DNA of 64,000 nt, taken from contig OY987238.1 in the NCBI GenBank assembly GCA_963920705.1, forward strand, positions 13,510,183 to 13,574,182, read 5' to 3'. This DNA comes from Odiellus spinosus. Lineage: Eukaryota; Arthropoda; Arachnida; Opiliones; Phalangiidae. This document shows positions 61,001 to 62,914 of this stretch, piece by piece. The notes beneath the pieces were generated by a model. The model searched no databases. It saw only the letters and a list, made by a program, of their open reading frames with translations, and was not told the origin of the DNA. Position 1 is the first letter of the stretch; each line of letters opens with the position of its first letter. The position numbers and the translations under genes were made by a program.

Positions 61001-62914
61001 ATGTGTAAATTATATGTAAATAAGGGAATAACACGAAAAACGAAGTTCGATCAAATATTATACAAAATTCTTTTTAGATTGATATAATAATACGTGAAAC
61101 GTGTACGTGAAAAACACGTTTAACAATACCTTATAACGATAGTAGCTTCAAGTACGCGTCCCAAGTTTTAAATACAAACTATCTAACCTATCTAAAAATC
61201 GATCTAAAAAAGGTTAGAAATTTTGTCAGGGGAGATTTGAAACTTGTTTGAATAAAAATTTAGAAGTTTCTTTAGAATGTGTCAATTTAGGAAACCCAGA
61301 GCGAGTATATGAAAGATTTAAGCTTGAACGCTAACAACCATACAAAAAAAAATTACGATGTTGGTGAAAGAAAATTGAAAATCTCCCAAGTTACGTCAAA
61401 TACGCTGTCATATTCAAAGGTTTCATAATATTATAATATAACGTATAGAGCTCGGAATCTGATATCCATTATCTTCCGTTATTCGTATATTTTCAGATAT
61501 TTTAATTTCGGATAAATTGTTTGTAACTAAAACAATTAAATTAGTATATTCGTATAATTGTTAAACGTATAAGGTTTACCCGAAGATAAGCCTTCGCCGC
61601 TTTATCTATCTACAAATTACTCGTATTCAAACGTATAACGATGGATAAGAAACATTCGCGTTTCCAGAATTAGTCGAAAATATAAGAAACAATATTTCAA
61701 ATTGACTTTTAATTCGAAGAATAGAAATAAAACGATAAGATTTTAAATCATCTTTTTATTCGTTATTTTTCAGGAAAATAAATTTTGAATTAAATTTTTA
61801 TCCGAACGTATAACGCCTTGGATAATATTCAAAGATAAGGCGGCCATTTTTGGATAAAAACGGATATGGATTACGTTTTTTTACTTTATCTTTGAATAAG
61901 TTAACTCGAATTAAATGAATAGTCTATTTTTAATCAAACAGATAATAAACATCAGAATTTAGTAGATTTTATTCAATTAATAAAAATTATACGAATTCCT
62001 AGCTCTATAGTTTTCATAATTTCGAATGAAAATTCACCTTGAACGAGTGCGAAAGAGCCATTAGAGCCAAGTTCTCCAAGAAAAGCAAAGTGGCTAAAAT
62101 CGTCTTTCTTAAAGTAGGGCGTCGAAAAAGAGGGGTAACTTTATAGAACCCATTCCCTACTTTGAACCGACAAGTAGAGACTTCTTAGAGAGAGAAAAAG
62201 AAAGCCCCTCTCTATCTCGAACTCTAGAGTAAGTTGAGAGTTGGTATTAAGCCAATCTAGAGAAGATTTCTTCCATTTAGATGGACAGAATCGCAACGAG
62301 TGCTAGCTAGCGAAAAAGGTTTAATGTCCAGTCCCATTTCAACCGATTTTTTCCCGACCAAACTCACTCATTCGGTTCGCTTAACCCCTTTTTCCCCAGT
62401 TGAAACTAGTTAGAGATGAACAAGAACCTTTTTTTTTTCTTTTTATTTCAAGAAACACTTTAGTTTAAAGGGATACTGAAACTAATAAAAAAATTCATTC
62501 ATTCCATTTTGTACAAGGGGCGATAATATTCTAGGCCAATAATAGGACCAGAAATAAACTCTATCAGAATTTGAATATTTTAATTTTTAAGTTTCGGAAT
62601 AAATTTTGAAATATTTTTAAAAATATATATTGTTGTTAGGTTTCATTCTCCCTTTAAGTAATAAAAATTTATAATCATATAATTTAGTTCATTTTTTAAA
62701 ATAATTATGATTTTTCCTAATATTTCCCTGAAATTTATGGATATTTAAAAAAAATCAGTTTTACCCAATTTTGTACGTTTCTAACTCTATTTAAAGTTTT
62801 AAACCATCAAAAATGGAAAAATATAATAATAATTAATGCAAAATTTCGCTTACCAGTTGTAAGCAAAGTCGCAAAAACAAGCAAAAGTAGTTTTTCAAGA
62901 GTCCAAAATCCCAT
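9337..62914 (-). CDS. sns: Nephrin / sticks-and-stones family Ig-superfamily receptor, complete spliced gene
   Basis: Spliced from 22 coding exons (listed separately) into 3849 nt, 1282 residues plus stop. Order: signal peptide (about 1-21), Ig1 (22-125), Ig2 (126-234), Ig3 (235-331), Ig4 (332-431), Ig5 (432-526), Ig6 (527-627), cysteine-deficient Ig-like spacer (628-726), Ig (727-819), Ig (820-931), FN3 (932-1026), transmembrane helix (about 1047-1072), tail 1073-1282. The Ig1 motif AGAVQWSKDGF and the order of Ig domains, spacer, FN3 and TM are those of nephrin/Sns/Hibris/SYG-2; Kirre/Kirrel partners have five Ig domains and no FN3. Length fits the family (about 1240-1480). Known family role: heterophilic cell adhesion with Kirre-type receptors in myoblast fusion, filtration diaphragms and neuronal or eye patterning; the role here is inferred. 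Flies have two paralogues (sns, hbs), and I cannot tell which is closer, so the symbol is a family label. Intron 1 is about 41.8 kb. Confidence 0.93.
9635..9699 (-). CDS. sns: sns-like exon 21: tail
   Basis: 65 nt, phase 1 in, phase 0 out, acceptor TAAAG and donor GTACTG. Encodes PSFPYEENVQLIAENDRLLFE. Contains tyrosine 1187 in an acidic context (PYEEN). Both splice sites are weaker than average but phase fits on both sides. Confidence 0.75.
9798..9894 (-). CDS. sns: sns-like exon 20: tail with YDRP motif
   Basis: 97 nt, phase 0 in, phase 1 out. Encodes EPDQHSYDRPIKGTEQ, EYPANRNYKRN and TEREK. Three tyrosines (1156, 1167, 1173). YDRP resembles the YDxV/P type of site bound by Nck SH2 domains in vertebrate nephrin; binding here is inference. 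Confidence 0.82.
9973..10178 (-). CDS. sns: sns-like exon 19: cytoplasmic tail (Ser/Thr-rich)
   Basis: 206 nt, phase 1 in, phase 0 out, acceptor TTTCAG and donor GTAAAA. Encodes TKERNVRQIVTSGSTGES, SSTETRRTSSNPSFNS, ILPPHFQSPKSP and ends SNTLRM. Low-complexity Ser/Thr/Pro composition, no recognised domain. The 1209-bp intron 18 before it holds a TTAA-type MITE. Confidence 0.82.
10640..11000. mobile_element. Candidate TTAA-type MITE in intron 18
   Basis: Left end AGGGAGGGTGAAAATG, right end CAGTCTCCCT followed by TTAA. Same terminal style (AGGGAG...CTCCCT-TTAA) as the complete elements described below, but the left target site is eroded. Lies within the 1209-bp intron between exons 18 and 19. 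Confidence 0.4.
11388..11549 (-). CDS. sns: sns-like exon 18: stalk, transmembrane helix, start of tail
   Basis: 162 nt, phase 1 in and out. A Ser/Gly-rich stalk is followed by a helix around AVIAVSLISSLLLVCNAILV and the stop-transfer cluster FIRRRKR, giving type I topology. I chose donor C|GTAGGT rather than G|GTTCCT because it alone continues the frame into exon 19. Confidence 0.9.
11629..11913 (-). CDS. sns: sns-like exon 17: fibronectin type III domain
   Basis: 285 nt, phase 1 in and out. Encodes IPDPPQMLRVQNTTSNSV, ILTWEPGFNGGEEQRFRV and a C-terminal half with YIFSVVAINVYGVSDA. The conserved tryptophan in LTW, the tyrosine in REYIFSV and the AxNxxGxS motif define FN3. A single membrane-proximal FN3 separates the nephrin group from the Kirre group. 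Donor GTAAGT. Confidence 0.93.
11970..12310. repeat. Minisatellite in intron 16
   Basis: Irregular copies of CTAAGCCTAACGCGAAGGTTCG separated by AAGAGCTTTG-like spacers. It accounts for most of the 487-bp intron between the last Ig exon and the FN3 exon. Confidence 0.85.
12401..12736 (-). CDS. sns: sns-like exon 16: last Ig domain
   Basis: 336 nt, phase 1 in and out. Encodes VPRLIRDSSPSSVAASNGD, first cysteine in AKLTCLAEGYP, tryptophan in SFVWSRNGK and second cysteine in GFYTCVAQNTMG. Acceptor TTTCCTAG, donor GTAAGT. Corresponds to nephrin Ig8. Confidence 0.92.
12815..13093 (-). CDS. sns: sns-like exon 15: Ig domain after the spacer
   Basis: 279 nt, phase 1 in and out. Encodes PAKIRKITPSMALLEGE, first cysteine in AYLECHVDGHP, tryptophan in VKWKRDGYD, second cysteine in GTFLCVAYNGVG. 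Acceptor CTTAAG, donor GTAAGC. Corresponds to nephrin Ig7, counted without the spacer. Confidence 0.92.
13147..13368. repeat. Minisatellite in intron 14, 30-bp unit
   Basis: Seven to eight copies of AAAACTTCGTTAGGCTTAGC plus a variable ATGTGGATT part, period 30 bp. It fills most of the 313-bp intron between the spacer exon and the next Ig exon. Confidence 0.9.
13407..13703 (-). CDS. sns: sns-like exon 14: cysteine-deficient Ig-like spacer domain
   Basis: 297 nt, phase 1 in and out, one complete domain in one exon. Reads SNIPRVLNITEGKSAI, then VNATAIGNP where a typical Ig domain has VxCxAxGNP: the first cysteine position is Ala. The core tryptophan (YVWYK) and second cysteine (ASYTCQATN) remain. 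Human nephrin has a described spacer module between its sixth and seventh Ig domains, and this domain sits at the same position. Donor GTGAGT. Confidence 0.9.
13798..14041 (-). CDS. sns: sns-like exon 13: rest of Ig6
   Basis: 244 nt, phase 0 in, phase 1 out. Encodes VQVFCEVGSSNPEATITW (first cysteine), SEYGGMSTRSVLRINV and the second cysteine in AKVTCRASNQ. The acceptor ATCACAG|GTA has a poor pyrimidine tract, but an AG 24 nt upstream would break the frame. A 64-bp intron precedes it. Confidence 0.88.
14106..14164 (-). CDS. sns: sns-like exon 12: start of Ig6 (59-nt micro-exon)
   Basis: 59 nt, phase 1 in, phase 0 out, acceptor TCTACAG and donor GTAAGT. Encodes SPQTISMSISPTHPSVGET, the first strand of Ig6. 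Without it exon 13 would lack an A strand and the phases of exons 11 and 13 would not agree. Confidence 0.85.
14223..14370 (-). CDS. sns: sns-like exon 11: Ig5, second half
   Basis: 148 nt, phase 0 in, phase 1 out. Encodes GSVSVSSSTVTNELLYRV, the second Ig5 cysteine in ATYRCQAINP and the strand ETTITTRVY. Acceptor TTGCAG, donor GTAAGT. Only 58 bp of intron separates it from exon 12. Confidence 0.9.
14639..14775 (-). CDS. sns: sns-like exon 10: Ig5, first half
   Basis: 137 nt, phase 1 in, phase 0 out, acceptor AATCAG and donor GTAAGT. Encodes PPGKPNITGYHEGKHI, the first Ig5 cysteine in LLCQSSGGNPLAALTWW and KGSIE. The intron position inside the domain matches that in Ig4 and Ig6. Confidence 0.9.
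14930..15245. repeat. Minisatellite in intron 9, 35-bp unit
   Basis: Copies of TAATCCCTCTAATCCTAATT followed by AGCGTAATCTTTGGG; the last five are nearly identical. Accounts for over half of the 582-bp intron 9. Confidence 0.9.
15358..15445 (-). CDS. sns: sns-like exon 9: Ig4, second half
   Basis: 88 nt, phase 0 in, phase 1 out. Encodes DPPSKTFTCHASSEKLGE with the second Ig4 cysteine and the closing strand STLNVL. Acceptor CCTAAAAC reverse-complemented reads TTTTAG; donor is GTAAGT. Followed by the 582-bp intron 9, which is mostly a 35-bp tandem repeat. Confidence 0.88.
15562..15773 (-). CDS. sns: sns-like exon 8: Ig4, first half
   Basis: 212 nt, phase 1 in, phase 0 out. Encodes APSKITISGPVEAIIGD, the first Ig4 cysteine in VIMTCTSSPSNPPSEIYW, and strands ending in SNVSVVLNRQ. 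Donor GTAAAC is weaker than average but the frame continues cleanly in exon 9. Confidence 0.9.
15914..16204 (-). CDS. sns: sns-like exon 7: Ig3 complete
   Basis: 291 nt, phase 1 in and out. One exon holds all of Ig3: APSAPEIQGYKDGD, first cysteine in ITLTCSSRGGNPPP, the core tryptophan in MLWYRGD and the second cysteine in IVYRCEVQN. The acceptor is TTGCGTAG|AC; the nearer-consensus TTGCAG upstream is rejected because it runs into a stop when entered in phase 1. The SRGGNPP motif recurs in nephrin-family Ig domains. Confidence 0.92.
16277..16447 (-). CDS. sns: sns-like exon 6: Ig2, second half
   Basis: 171 nt, phase 1 in and out, acceptor GTGTAG and donor GTAAGT. Encodes SYHVNEEEKARGRRR, TTISTLTLFARLEDQG and the second Ig2 cysteine in VSFGCEASHAAL. 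Intron 5 before it (615 bp) is half filled by a minisatellite. Confidence 0.9.
16622..16925. repeat. Minisatellite in intron 5, about 30-bp unit
   Basis: Degenerate copies of GACCATGAGGTAATTGTAAA followed by CGTGAGGGTAACTT. Fills half of intron 5 (615 bp). The open frame at 16727-17005 is a product of this repeat. Confidence 0.85.
17063..17218 (-). CDS. sns: sns-like exon 5: Ig2, first half
   Basis: 156 nt, phase 1 in and out. Encodes VPPKRLEIRHFANGS, then the first Ig2 cysteine in ITLICRAHESRPASRLKW and FRDGDEIRPG. I chose donor GAG|GTTTGG over a GTATTC site 5 nt downstream because only the former keeps phase with exon 6 and restores the loop RPGGSYHV; the donor is therefore non-consensus. 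Confidence 0.88.
17283..17340 (-). CDS. sns: sns-like exon 4: end of Ig1
   Basis: 58 nt, phase 0 in, phase 1 out. Encodes VGPAEDMEPIRAKSHLTVL, the last strand of Ig1 (VGPA after the second cysteine is a family hallmark). Acceptor TTAACAG, donor GTAGTA. Only 64 bp of intron separates it from exon 5. Confidence 0.9.
17977..18098 (-). CDS. sns: sns-like exon 3: Ig1, second half
   Basis: 122 nt, phase 1 in, phase 0 out. Encodes FEANIPGYPRYKMV and ends in the second Ig1 cysteine motif, EDEGEFQCQ. The pattern PGYPRY...GIFNLII resembles the matching part of Drosophila Sns as I know it. Intron 2 between this exon and exon 2 is 2773 bp and carries one TTAA MITE and one copy of the TA-flanked repeat. 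Confidence 0.93.
18241..18420. repeat. Single copy of the ATCGAGTGGCGAAACATC repeat
   Basis: Contains GGCTAGGAGATTCTAGAGAA, AAGTTACGGCCATTTTA and CATCGAGTGGCGAAACATC, matching one unit of the tandem array at 32255-32900. Related sequence also lies near 22381-22620. Confidence 0.55.
18877..19249. mobile_element. TTAA-flanked foldback MITE (family 1), intron 2
   Basis: Ends AGGGAGGATGCAACCTAA and its complement TTGCATTCTCCCT, flanked by TTAA at 18873-18876 and 19250-19253. The 373-bp element is largely self-complementary around a GC-rich centre holding GTCTAGCGACCAAT and GGTGGCTAGACC. No coding capacity. TTAA targeting is characteristic of piggyBac, but the AGGG terminus is not the usual piggyBac CCC/CCY end, so the superfamily is left open. 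Confidence 0.8.
20169..20689 (+). mobile_element. TA-flanked 550-bp repeat family, copy A
   Basis: Runs from TAGAGGTCGAAATTCG to ATGGATCGAGCTCTA. Shares its whole interior (AAAAAGATGATTTAAAATC, CGAATGTTTCTTATCCATCG, GATAAAGCGGCGAAGGC) with five other copies. Termini are short inverted repeats of GAGCTCGGAAT flanked by TA. No coding capacity. Confidence 0.8.
20872..21006 (-). CDS. sns: sns-like exon 2: Ig1, first half
   Basis: 135 nt, phase 1 in and out, acceptor TTTCAG and donor GTAAGT. Encodes a segment beginning SSRQYFRVKPVDLEI, with the first Ig cysteine in IELQCHVGN and then AGAVQWSKDGFLL. This N-terminal Ig1 signature is strongly conserved in Sns, Hibris and nephrin, where Ig1 carries the binding interface for Kirre-type partners. 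Confidence 0.93.
21234..21478. mobile_element. TTAA-flanked MITE (family 2, GTGAGGCTGT end)
   Basis: Left end AAGTGAGGCTGTTACG next to TTAA, right end CATGGTGACAGCTTCCCT next to TTAA. The interior carries the family core TTGATCGTTAAAAAACGATT. In intron 1 just upstream of exon 2. Confidence 0.6.
22629..22778. mobile_element. 150-bp hAT-like MITE with perfect 8-bp target duplication
   Basis: Termini TAGAGATCGGGGTTTGGAC and the exact complement GTCCAAACCCCGATCTCTA. Flanked on both sides by ACCAAAAC (22621-22628 and 22779-22786). The 8-bp duplication suggests hAT, though the TAG end is not the usual CAG. Confidence 0.8.
23750..24182. mobile_element. TTAA-flanked foldback MITE (family 1), best copy
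   Basis: 433 bp with termini AGGGAGAATGCAACCTAATT and its exact complement, flanked by TTAA at 23746-23749 and 24183-24186. Arms of about 190-210 bp pair with few mismatches. Each arm contains CTAGTTTAATATTTG and ATTTTCAGGGTAAGTTT (or complement). The GC-rich centre has GGTCTAGCGACCAAT in both orientations. Confidence 0.88.
24190..26035. other. Intron 1 stretch without recognisable features
   Basis: AT-rich sequence. The minus frame at 24996-25232 has no domain. Poly-A and TA-rich runs near 25350-25640. Nothing supports a gene here. Confidence 0.4.
26040..26545. mobile_element. Possible TTAA-type MITE, divergent ends
   Basis: Left TTAA then AGGGAGAATGAAATGG; right GTGTCACCTTCCCT then TTTA. 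The two ends match only over the first 5-6 bp, so they may belong to two different elements. The CACCTTCCCTTTAA end also occurs near 17790 and 23370. Confidence 0.3.
27560..28115. repeat. Degenerate minisatellite, about 35-50-bp unit
   Basis: Imperfect copies of CAATTTAGAAATTCCTCGAA followed by TTATCCAAGACTGAC. Strong divergence between copies indicates an old array. Confidence 0.8.
28339..28475. repeat. Short inverted-repeat element (GGGCCATTTTC ends)
   Basis: Begins AGGGCCATTTTCGAAAATGG and ends GGGAAAATGGCCCT, about 137 bp apart. No clear target duplication. Confidence 0.45.
28725..28880 (-). mobile_element. Family 2 MITE fragment, reverse orientation
   Basis: Carries the reversed family core (CTATGACATATGTATATATA, AATCGTTTTTTAACGATCAA, CCCGAAAATATCACTCAATT), matching 21300, 31510, 34600 and 35515. 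Ends not resolved. Confidence 0.6.
29625..29885. mobile_element. Family 1 foldback MITE, ends decayed
   Basis: Retains both arms: AATATTAAACTAGAAATAAA and AAAATAGGCTTAGCTGGATT on the left, AATCCAGCTAAGCCTATTTT and TTTCTAGTTTAATATTTG on the right. The centre differs from the other copies (GATGGAGATCTGCATTCC). The TIR ends are eroded. Confidence 0.65.
30475..31023. mobile_element. hAT-like element carrying a 40-bp minisatellite
   Basis: Ends CAGGGTTCGTACAAAATTTT and GTGTAAGAACCCTG. It appears inserted in an older repeat, since sequence before 30475 and after 31023 belongs to the family seen at 40133-40324. An exact 8-bp duplication is not evident, which lowers confidence in the ends. Confidence 0.5.
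30787..30990. repeat. Minisatellite, 40-bp unit, about five copies
   Basis: Unit TTTTCCCTGACCTTTGGGGC plus CACTTTCCAAATTCCCTGAC, nearly identical copies. All three minus-strand frames stay open through it, giving spurious ORFs rich in GKVRE/ESGPK. Confidence 0.9.
31470..31640 (+). mobile_element. Family 2 MITE fragment
   Basis: From ATGAACTCCAAATGGAAATT through the core TTGATCGTTAAAAAACGATT to TTTATAATCGGCCATTTT. The open frame at 31236-31556 runs into this fragment and is not credible as a gene. Confidence 0.65.
32255..32905. repeat. Tandem array, about 170-215-bp unit with an inner 20-bp repeat
   Basis: Four units each containing GGGGAATGTCTACTTTCTAA, TGGTGCAATCGGTTTATACC, AAAAAGTTACGGCCATTTTA and one to four copies of CATCTTTTTCGAGTGGCGAA. 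Unit length varies with the number of inner repeats. Single related units at 18241-18420 and around 22381-22620. Confidence 0.85.
33428..33970 (+). mobile_element. TA-flanked 550-bp repeat family, copy B
   Basis: Left end TAGAGCTCGGAATTCG; right end ATCCGATACCGAGTTCTA, slightly diverged. Interior collinear with copies A, D and E. Confidence 0.8.
33975..34595. other. Intron 1 stretch without recognisable features
   Basis: AT-rich sequence with no coding signal. A palindromic AT-rich block near 34440-34570 is the only visible structure. Confidence 0.4.
34596..34765 (+). mobile_element. Family 2 MITE fragment
   Basis: Contains GTGATATTTTCGGGTTGATC and CATATGTCATAGAACAAAAT, then CCGCAATCTACGTCATC. 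Same order as the complete copy at 35461-35779. Confidence 0.65.
35461..35779 (+). mobile_element. TTAA-flanked MITE (family 2), complete copy
   Basis: 319 bp, left end AGTGAGGCTGTCATGG, right end GGTTGCAGTTTCACT, flanked by TTAA at 35457-35460 and 35780-35783. The interior holds a perfect small palindrome, TCGTTAAAAAACGA, that is kept in all copies. Non-coding. Confidence 0.8.
36404..36816 (+). repeat. Dispersed repeat, about 410 bp (uninterrupted copy)
   Basis: From CACGCTTCAAGTTTACAACA-like sequence to TTACTTGTGGTTATATCATT. Includes CGAAACGAAGGAGCGTGTCT and CGCCCGGCCGTAAATCGATT. A second copy at 43470-44165 is split by a hAT-type MITE. Class unknown; no long frame. Confidence 0.75.
37178..37551. 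mobile_element. Family 1 foldback MITE, diverged copy
   Basis: Right end GGGTTTCATTCTCCCT next to TTAA; left end decayed. Arms AAAATAGGCTTAGCTTGATT and AATCAAGCTAAGCCTATTTC. The centre carries a second inverted pair, ATTGATCATGCAG and CATGGATCAATG. Confidence 0.65.
38122..38655 (-). mobile_element. TA-flanked 550-bp repeat family, copy C (reverse)
   Basis: Left end TAGACTTCGGAATCGGAT, right end GAATTCCGAGCTCTA, TA on both sides. Interior is the reverse complement of copies A, B, D and E. Confidence 0.8.
39199..39752 (+). mobile_element. TA-flanked 550-bp repeat family, copy D
   Basis: Left end TAGAGCTCGGAATTCG, right end GATCCGATTCCGAGCTC; the right TA is lost. Contains ATGGCCGCCTTATCTTAG like copies B, C and F. 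Only 0.5 kb from copy C in the opposite orientation. Confidence 0.8.
40133..40324. mobile_element. TTAA-flanked MITE (family 3), 192 bp
   Basis: Left end AGGGAAACTTGAAGCTAG, right end TAGCTCTAAGTTTCCCT, flanked by TTAA at 40129-40132 and 40325-40328. Interior CGGACCAATCATATTATTTC recurs near 23210, 38690 and (reversed) 30400. Confidence 0.75.
40645..41435. mobile_element. Family 1 MITE with an internal 51-bp tandem expansion
   Basis: Left end AGGGAGAATGCAACCTAAAA next to TTAA at 40641-40644, left arm as in other copies, then a 510-bp array (next entry), then the right-arm start GGTAAGTTTAAAATTTATTT. The element loses similarity near 41435, so the right terminus is missing. Confidence 0.75.
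40883..41392. repeat. Ten identical 51-bp repeats
   Basis: Ten head-to-tail copies with no mismatch that I could see. Unit: ATGTCATTGGTCGGTAGTTC, TTATACCCTCCATGAAGCTA, AGCCTATTTCG. 51 is divisible by three, so two plus-strand frames stay open (189 and 203 codons); these are not genes. The unit derives from the MITE's own right arm (ATGAAGCTAAGCCTATTTCG). Confidence 0.93.
41436..43440. other. Intron 1 stretch, mostly featureless
   Basis: AT-rich. Holds a family 2 left end near 42248 (TTAAAGTGAAGCTGTCACAA) but no matching right end that I could place. Open frames at 42101-42298, 42421-42612 and 42859-43065 have no domain. Confidence 0.4.
43470..44165 (+). repeat. Dispersed repeat, second copy, interrupted by a MITE
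   Basis: Matches 36404-36816 on both sides of the hAT-like element at 43591-43829. Shares GGTTGAGATTGGAACTAA, GAAACGAAGGAGCGTGTCTC and GGATTGGCTTCATTGTCACC with that copy. Confidence 0.75.
43591..43829. mobile_element. hAT MITE with perfect TIRs and 8-bp target duplication
   Basis: 239 bp, ends CAGGGACGGAAATAAG and its exact complement CTTATTTCCGTCCCTG. Flanked by GTCCAGAT at 43583-43590 and 43830-43837. CAGGG ends with 8-bp duplications are diagnostic of hAT. The interior repeats AATGTCCGATAACTTTT and GGACATTTGTCC. A degenerate relative lies at 54767-55150. Confidence 0.9.
44879..45303. mobile_element. Family 1 foldback MITE
   Basis: Left AGGGAGGATGAAACCTAACA (target site decayed to TCAA), right GGTTTCATTCTCCCT next to TTAA at 45304-45307. 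Arms and GC-rich centre as in 23750-24182, with TTATTTTCGGGGTAAGTTTT in the right arm. The right half is included in the tandem duplication listed next. Confidence 0.8.
45107..45948. repeat. Perfect tandem duplication of 419 bp
   Basis: 45107-45525 is repeated at 45530-45948 with a 4-bp filler (TCCC). I saw no mismatch. The unit begins in the MITE centre (TTGCTCATTGATAGCTAGAC) and ends past the MITE at GGGATTATTCTGGGAAA. Confidence 0.85.
46345..46865. repeat. Minisatellite, 16-bp unit
   Basis: About 30 copies of AATAAGTCATAATCGG with variants; the first part contains a 53-bp higher-order unit ending TTTTTTGGTGACACG, three copies. Confidence 0.9.
46900..47650. other. Intron 1 stretch without recognisable features
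   Basis: AT-rich; the plus frame at 47028-47237 has no domain and no splice context. Confidence 0.4.
47658..47886. mobile_element. hAT-like MITE (CAGAAGCCGATGAAA ends)
   Basis: Left CAGAAGCCGATGAAACCCTC, right TTTCATCGGCTTCTG, 229 bp. GTAGTGT immediately flanks both ends (47651-47657, 47887-47893): seven matching bases, one short of a full hAT duplication. A longer partial copy lies at 52428-52680. The minus-strand frame at 47541-47864 lies across this element and is not a gene. Confidence 0.75.
48490..49145. repeat. Degenerate minisatellite, GGAAAAATGATGCGAAAAGTT type
   Basis: Irregular copies of TTGGAAAAATGCTGCGAAAA and GTTGGGAAATTGTTGGAAAA. Frames stay open on both strands, giving K/M/G-rich and F/P/N-rich translations with no domain. 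Confidence 0.85.
49150..51110. other. Intron 1 stretch with MITE remnants only
   Basis: A family 1 right end (GGATTTCATTCTCCCTTTGA) lies near 49680 and a family 2 remnant near 50610-50760 (TTCATGAACTCCAAGTGAAA). The dispersed motif AAGGCGGATTAATAC occurs near 50475. No coding signal. Confidence 0.4.
51112..51730. mobile_element. Family 1 MITE split by a hAT-like insertion
   Basis: Left end GTAGGGAGAATGAAAACCTA at 51112, interrupted at 51138 by the hAT-like element, then MITE-like sequence resumes after about 51587 with TTGGCTGGATTCCTGGAGAT and AAGATCTCCGTGAA. The order of insertion is readable: MITE first, hAT later. Confidence 0.55.
51138..51587. mobile_element. hAT-like non-autonomous element, copy 2
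   Basis: Left end CAGGGTGACCACTGAAAA; right end AAAAGTGGTCA. Interior matches 39-453 closely, including AATTAAAAGTAGGAACCG, TGTTTATTATCGCGTCACGA and GCTGACAGTATGATTTAGAA. Two extra copies of GGAAGAAATAAGTGGAAAAT expand it. Confidence 0.7.
51967..52070. repeat. (GA)n microsatellite, about 100 bp
   Basis: About 50 GA units with two or three interruptions (C, AA). Confidence 0.95.
52428..52680. mobile_element. Partial hAT-like MITE copy
   Basis: Begins CCAGAAGCCGATGAAACCCT and shares GGTAGATATTTTCGGAGCGG and GCGAATATCTCTAGCAGCCT with 47658-47886, but contains about 75 bp absent there and lacks the right TIR. Confidence 0.6.
53250..53775 (+). mobile_element. TA-flanked 550-bp repeat family, copy E
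   Basis: Left end TAGAGCTCGGAATTCG, right end TCTGATTCCGAGCTCTA, TA on both sides. Has a small deletion near 53300 relative to other copies. Confidence 0.82.
53776..54765. other. Intron 1 stretch without recognisable gene
   Basis: AT-rich; carries the dispersed motif ATGGCGGATTAATACGTAAT near 54300. Frames at 54349-54597 and 54558-54746 lack any domain. Confidence 0.4.
54767..55150. mobile_element. Degenerate relative of the 43591 hAT MITE, internally duplicated
   Basis: Left AACGGAAATAAGCCCAGGAA, right TTATTTCCCTCCCTGATA. The interior repeats ATGAGAGGGTACCGGACATT and ACAAGAAAT twice, with TGTCCGATAAATTT throughout. Confidence 0.6.
55155..56265. other. Intron 1 stretch without recognisable gene
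   Basis: AT-rich sequence. Carries a diverged GAGGATTGATACATTATATT motif near 55470. Frames at 55679-55882 and 55941-56129 have no domain. Confidence 0.4.
56280..56870. repeat. Minisatellite, about 31-bp unit
   Basis: About 19 copies of AATCGAATAATTATCGGGTT followed by AGTTTGATCAG, with longer variants (GGGGTCAGAGTTTGATCAAA). Two groups of units repeat in the same order, indicating a higher-order duplication. Confidence 0.9.
56880..57750. other. Intron 1 stretch without recognisable gene
   Basis: Mixed AT-rich sequence with no coding, RNA or repeat structure that I could support. Confidence 0.4.
57765..58128. repeat. Minisatellite, 20-bp unit, about 18 copies
   Basis: GTGAGTTTGTGCGGTAATTA in exact 20-bp phase over six lines, with GGTAGTTA as a regular third-unit variant, so a 60-bp higher-order unit is visible; copies decay towards 58128. 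Confidence 0.93.
58505..58870 (+). repeat. Dispersed repeat, copy 1 of a pair
   Basis: Shares TCAAATCACTCGAGGCAAGA-like sequence, ACAGGGGTGATGA, TATTTTTAAGTGATGGG, TGCTGATAGTATTAA and GTTGTTTACTTTTATGGAAT with 60490-60830. The part with CCCACTTCCAGCGAAACAGG also recurs, reversed, near 19260. Class unknown. Confidence 0.6.
58871..59515. other. Intron 1 stretch without recognisable features
   Basis: AT-rich sequence; nothing supported on either strand. Confidence 0.4.
59525..59660 (+). repeat. Dispersed repeat, GTCTGT / TGCAAACTCCG family, copy 2
   Basis: GTTTGTCTGTCTGTCTGTTT then CTTCGTTGCAAACTCCGATT and TTTTATTCC. Same layout as 3556-3680 and 63885-63995. Confidence 0.6.
59665..60485. other. 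Intron 1 stretch with a family 2 MITE end
   Basis: TTTAAAGTGGGGCTGTCATT near 60005 is a family 2 left end; no right end identified. Frames at 59755-59949 and 60208-60399 have no domain. Confidence 0.4.
60490..60830 (+). repeat. Dispersed repeat, copy 2 of a pair
   Basis: Begins near CAAAGCCGGATTAAGCCATG, a phrase common at ends of hAT-like elements, and shares the second half with 58505-58870. Confidence 0.55.
60835..61440. other. Intron 1 stretch without recognisable features
   Basis: AT-rich. A diverged reverse GCGGATT motif (AAATCCGCATTAA) near 60950 is the only repeat mark. Confidence 0.4.
61446..62007 (-). mobile_element. TA-flanked 550-bp repeat family, copy F (reverse)
   Basis: Left TAGAGCTCGGAATCTGAT, right ACGAATTCCTAGCTCTA, TA on both sides. 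Longest copy; interior reverse complement of A, B, D and E. Confidence 0.82.
62008..62460. other. Intron 1 stretch near the gene's 5' end
   Basis: Less AT-rich than its surroundings, no coding frame. Contains purine-rich runs (AGAGAGAGAAAAAGAAAG). Confidence 0.4.
62469..62653. mobile_element. TTAA-flanked MITE, 185 bp, near exon 1
   Basis: Left AGGGATACTGAAACTAA, right TTGTTAGGTTTCATTCTCCCT, flanked by TTAA at 62465-62468 and 62654-62657. Related in its ends to family 1 but with a different interior. Lies 200 bp inside intron 1 from the exon 1 donor. Confidence 0.75.
62854..62914 (-). CDS. sns: sns-like exon 1: signal peptide
   Basis: 61 nt encoding MGFWTLEKLLLLVFATLLTT plus the first base of a glycine codon, then donor GTAAGC (phase 1). 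A hydrophobic LLLLVFATLL core after one lysine makes a standard signal peptide. The phase-1 end matches the exon 2 acceptor about 41.8 kb away, as usual for IgSF genes. The link rests on phase, on the lack of any other signal peptide for exon 2, and on strand. The exon is too short to appear as a long ORF. Confidence 0.8.

Larger units (their letters stand above)
21007..62853 (-). other. Intron 1 of the nephrin-family gene (about 41.8 kb)
   Basis: Lies between the signal-peptide exon and the Ig1 exon, phase 1. I found no exon-like frame with splice sites inside it on either strand. It is a mosaic of MITEs and minisatellites listed separately. Large first introns in this position commonly hold enhancers; none can be named from sequence. 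Confidence 0.75.
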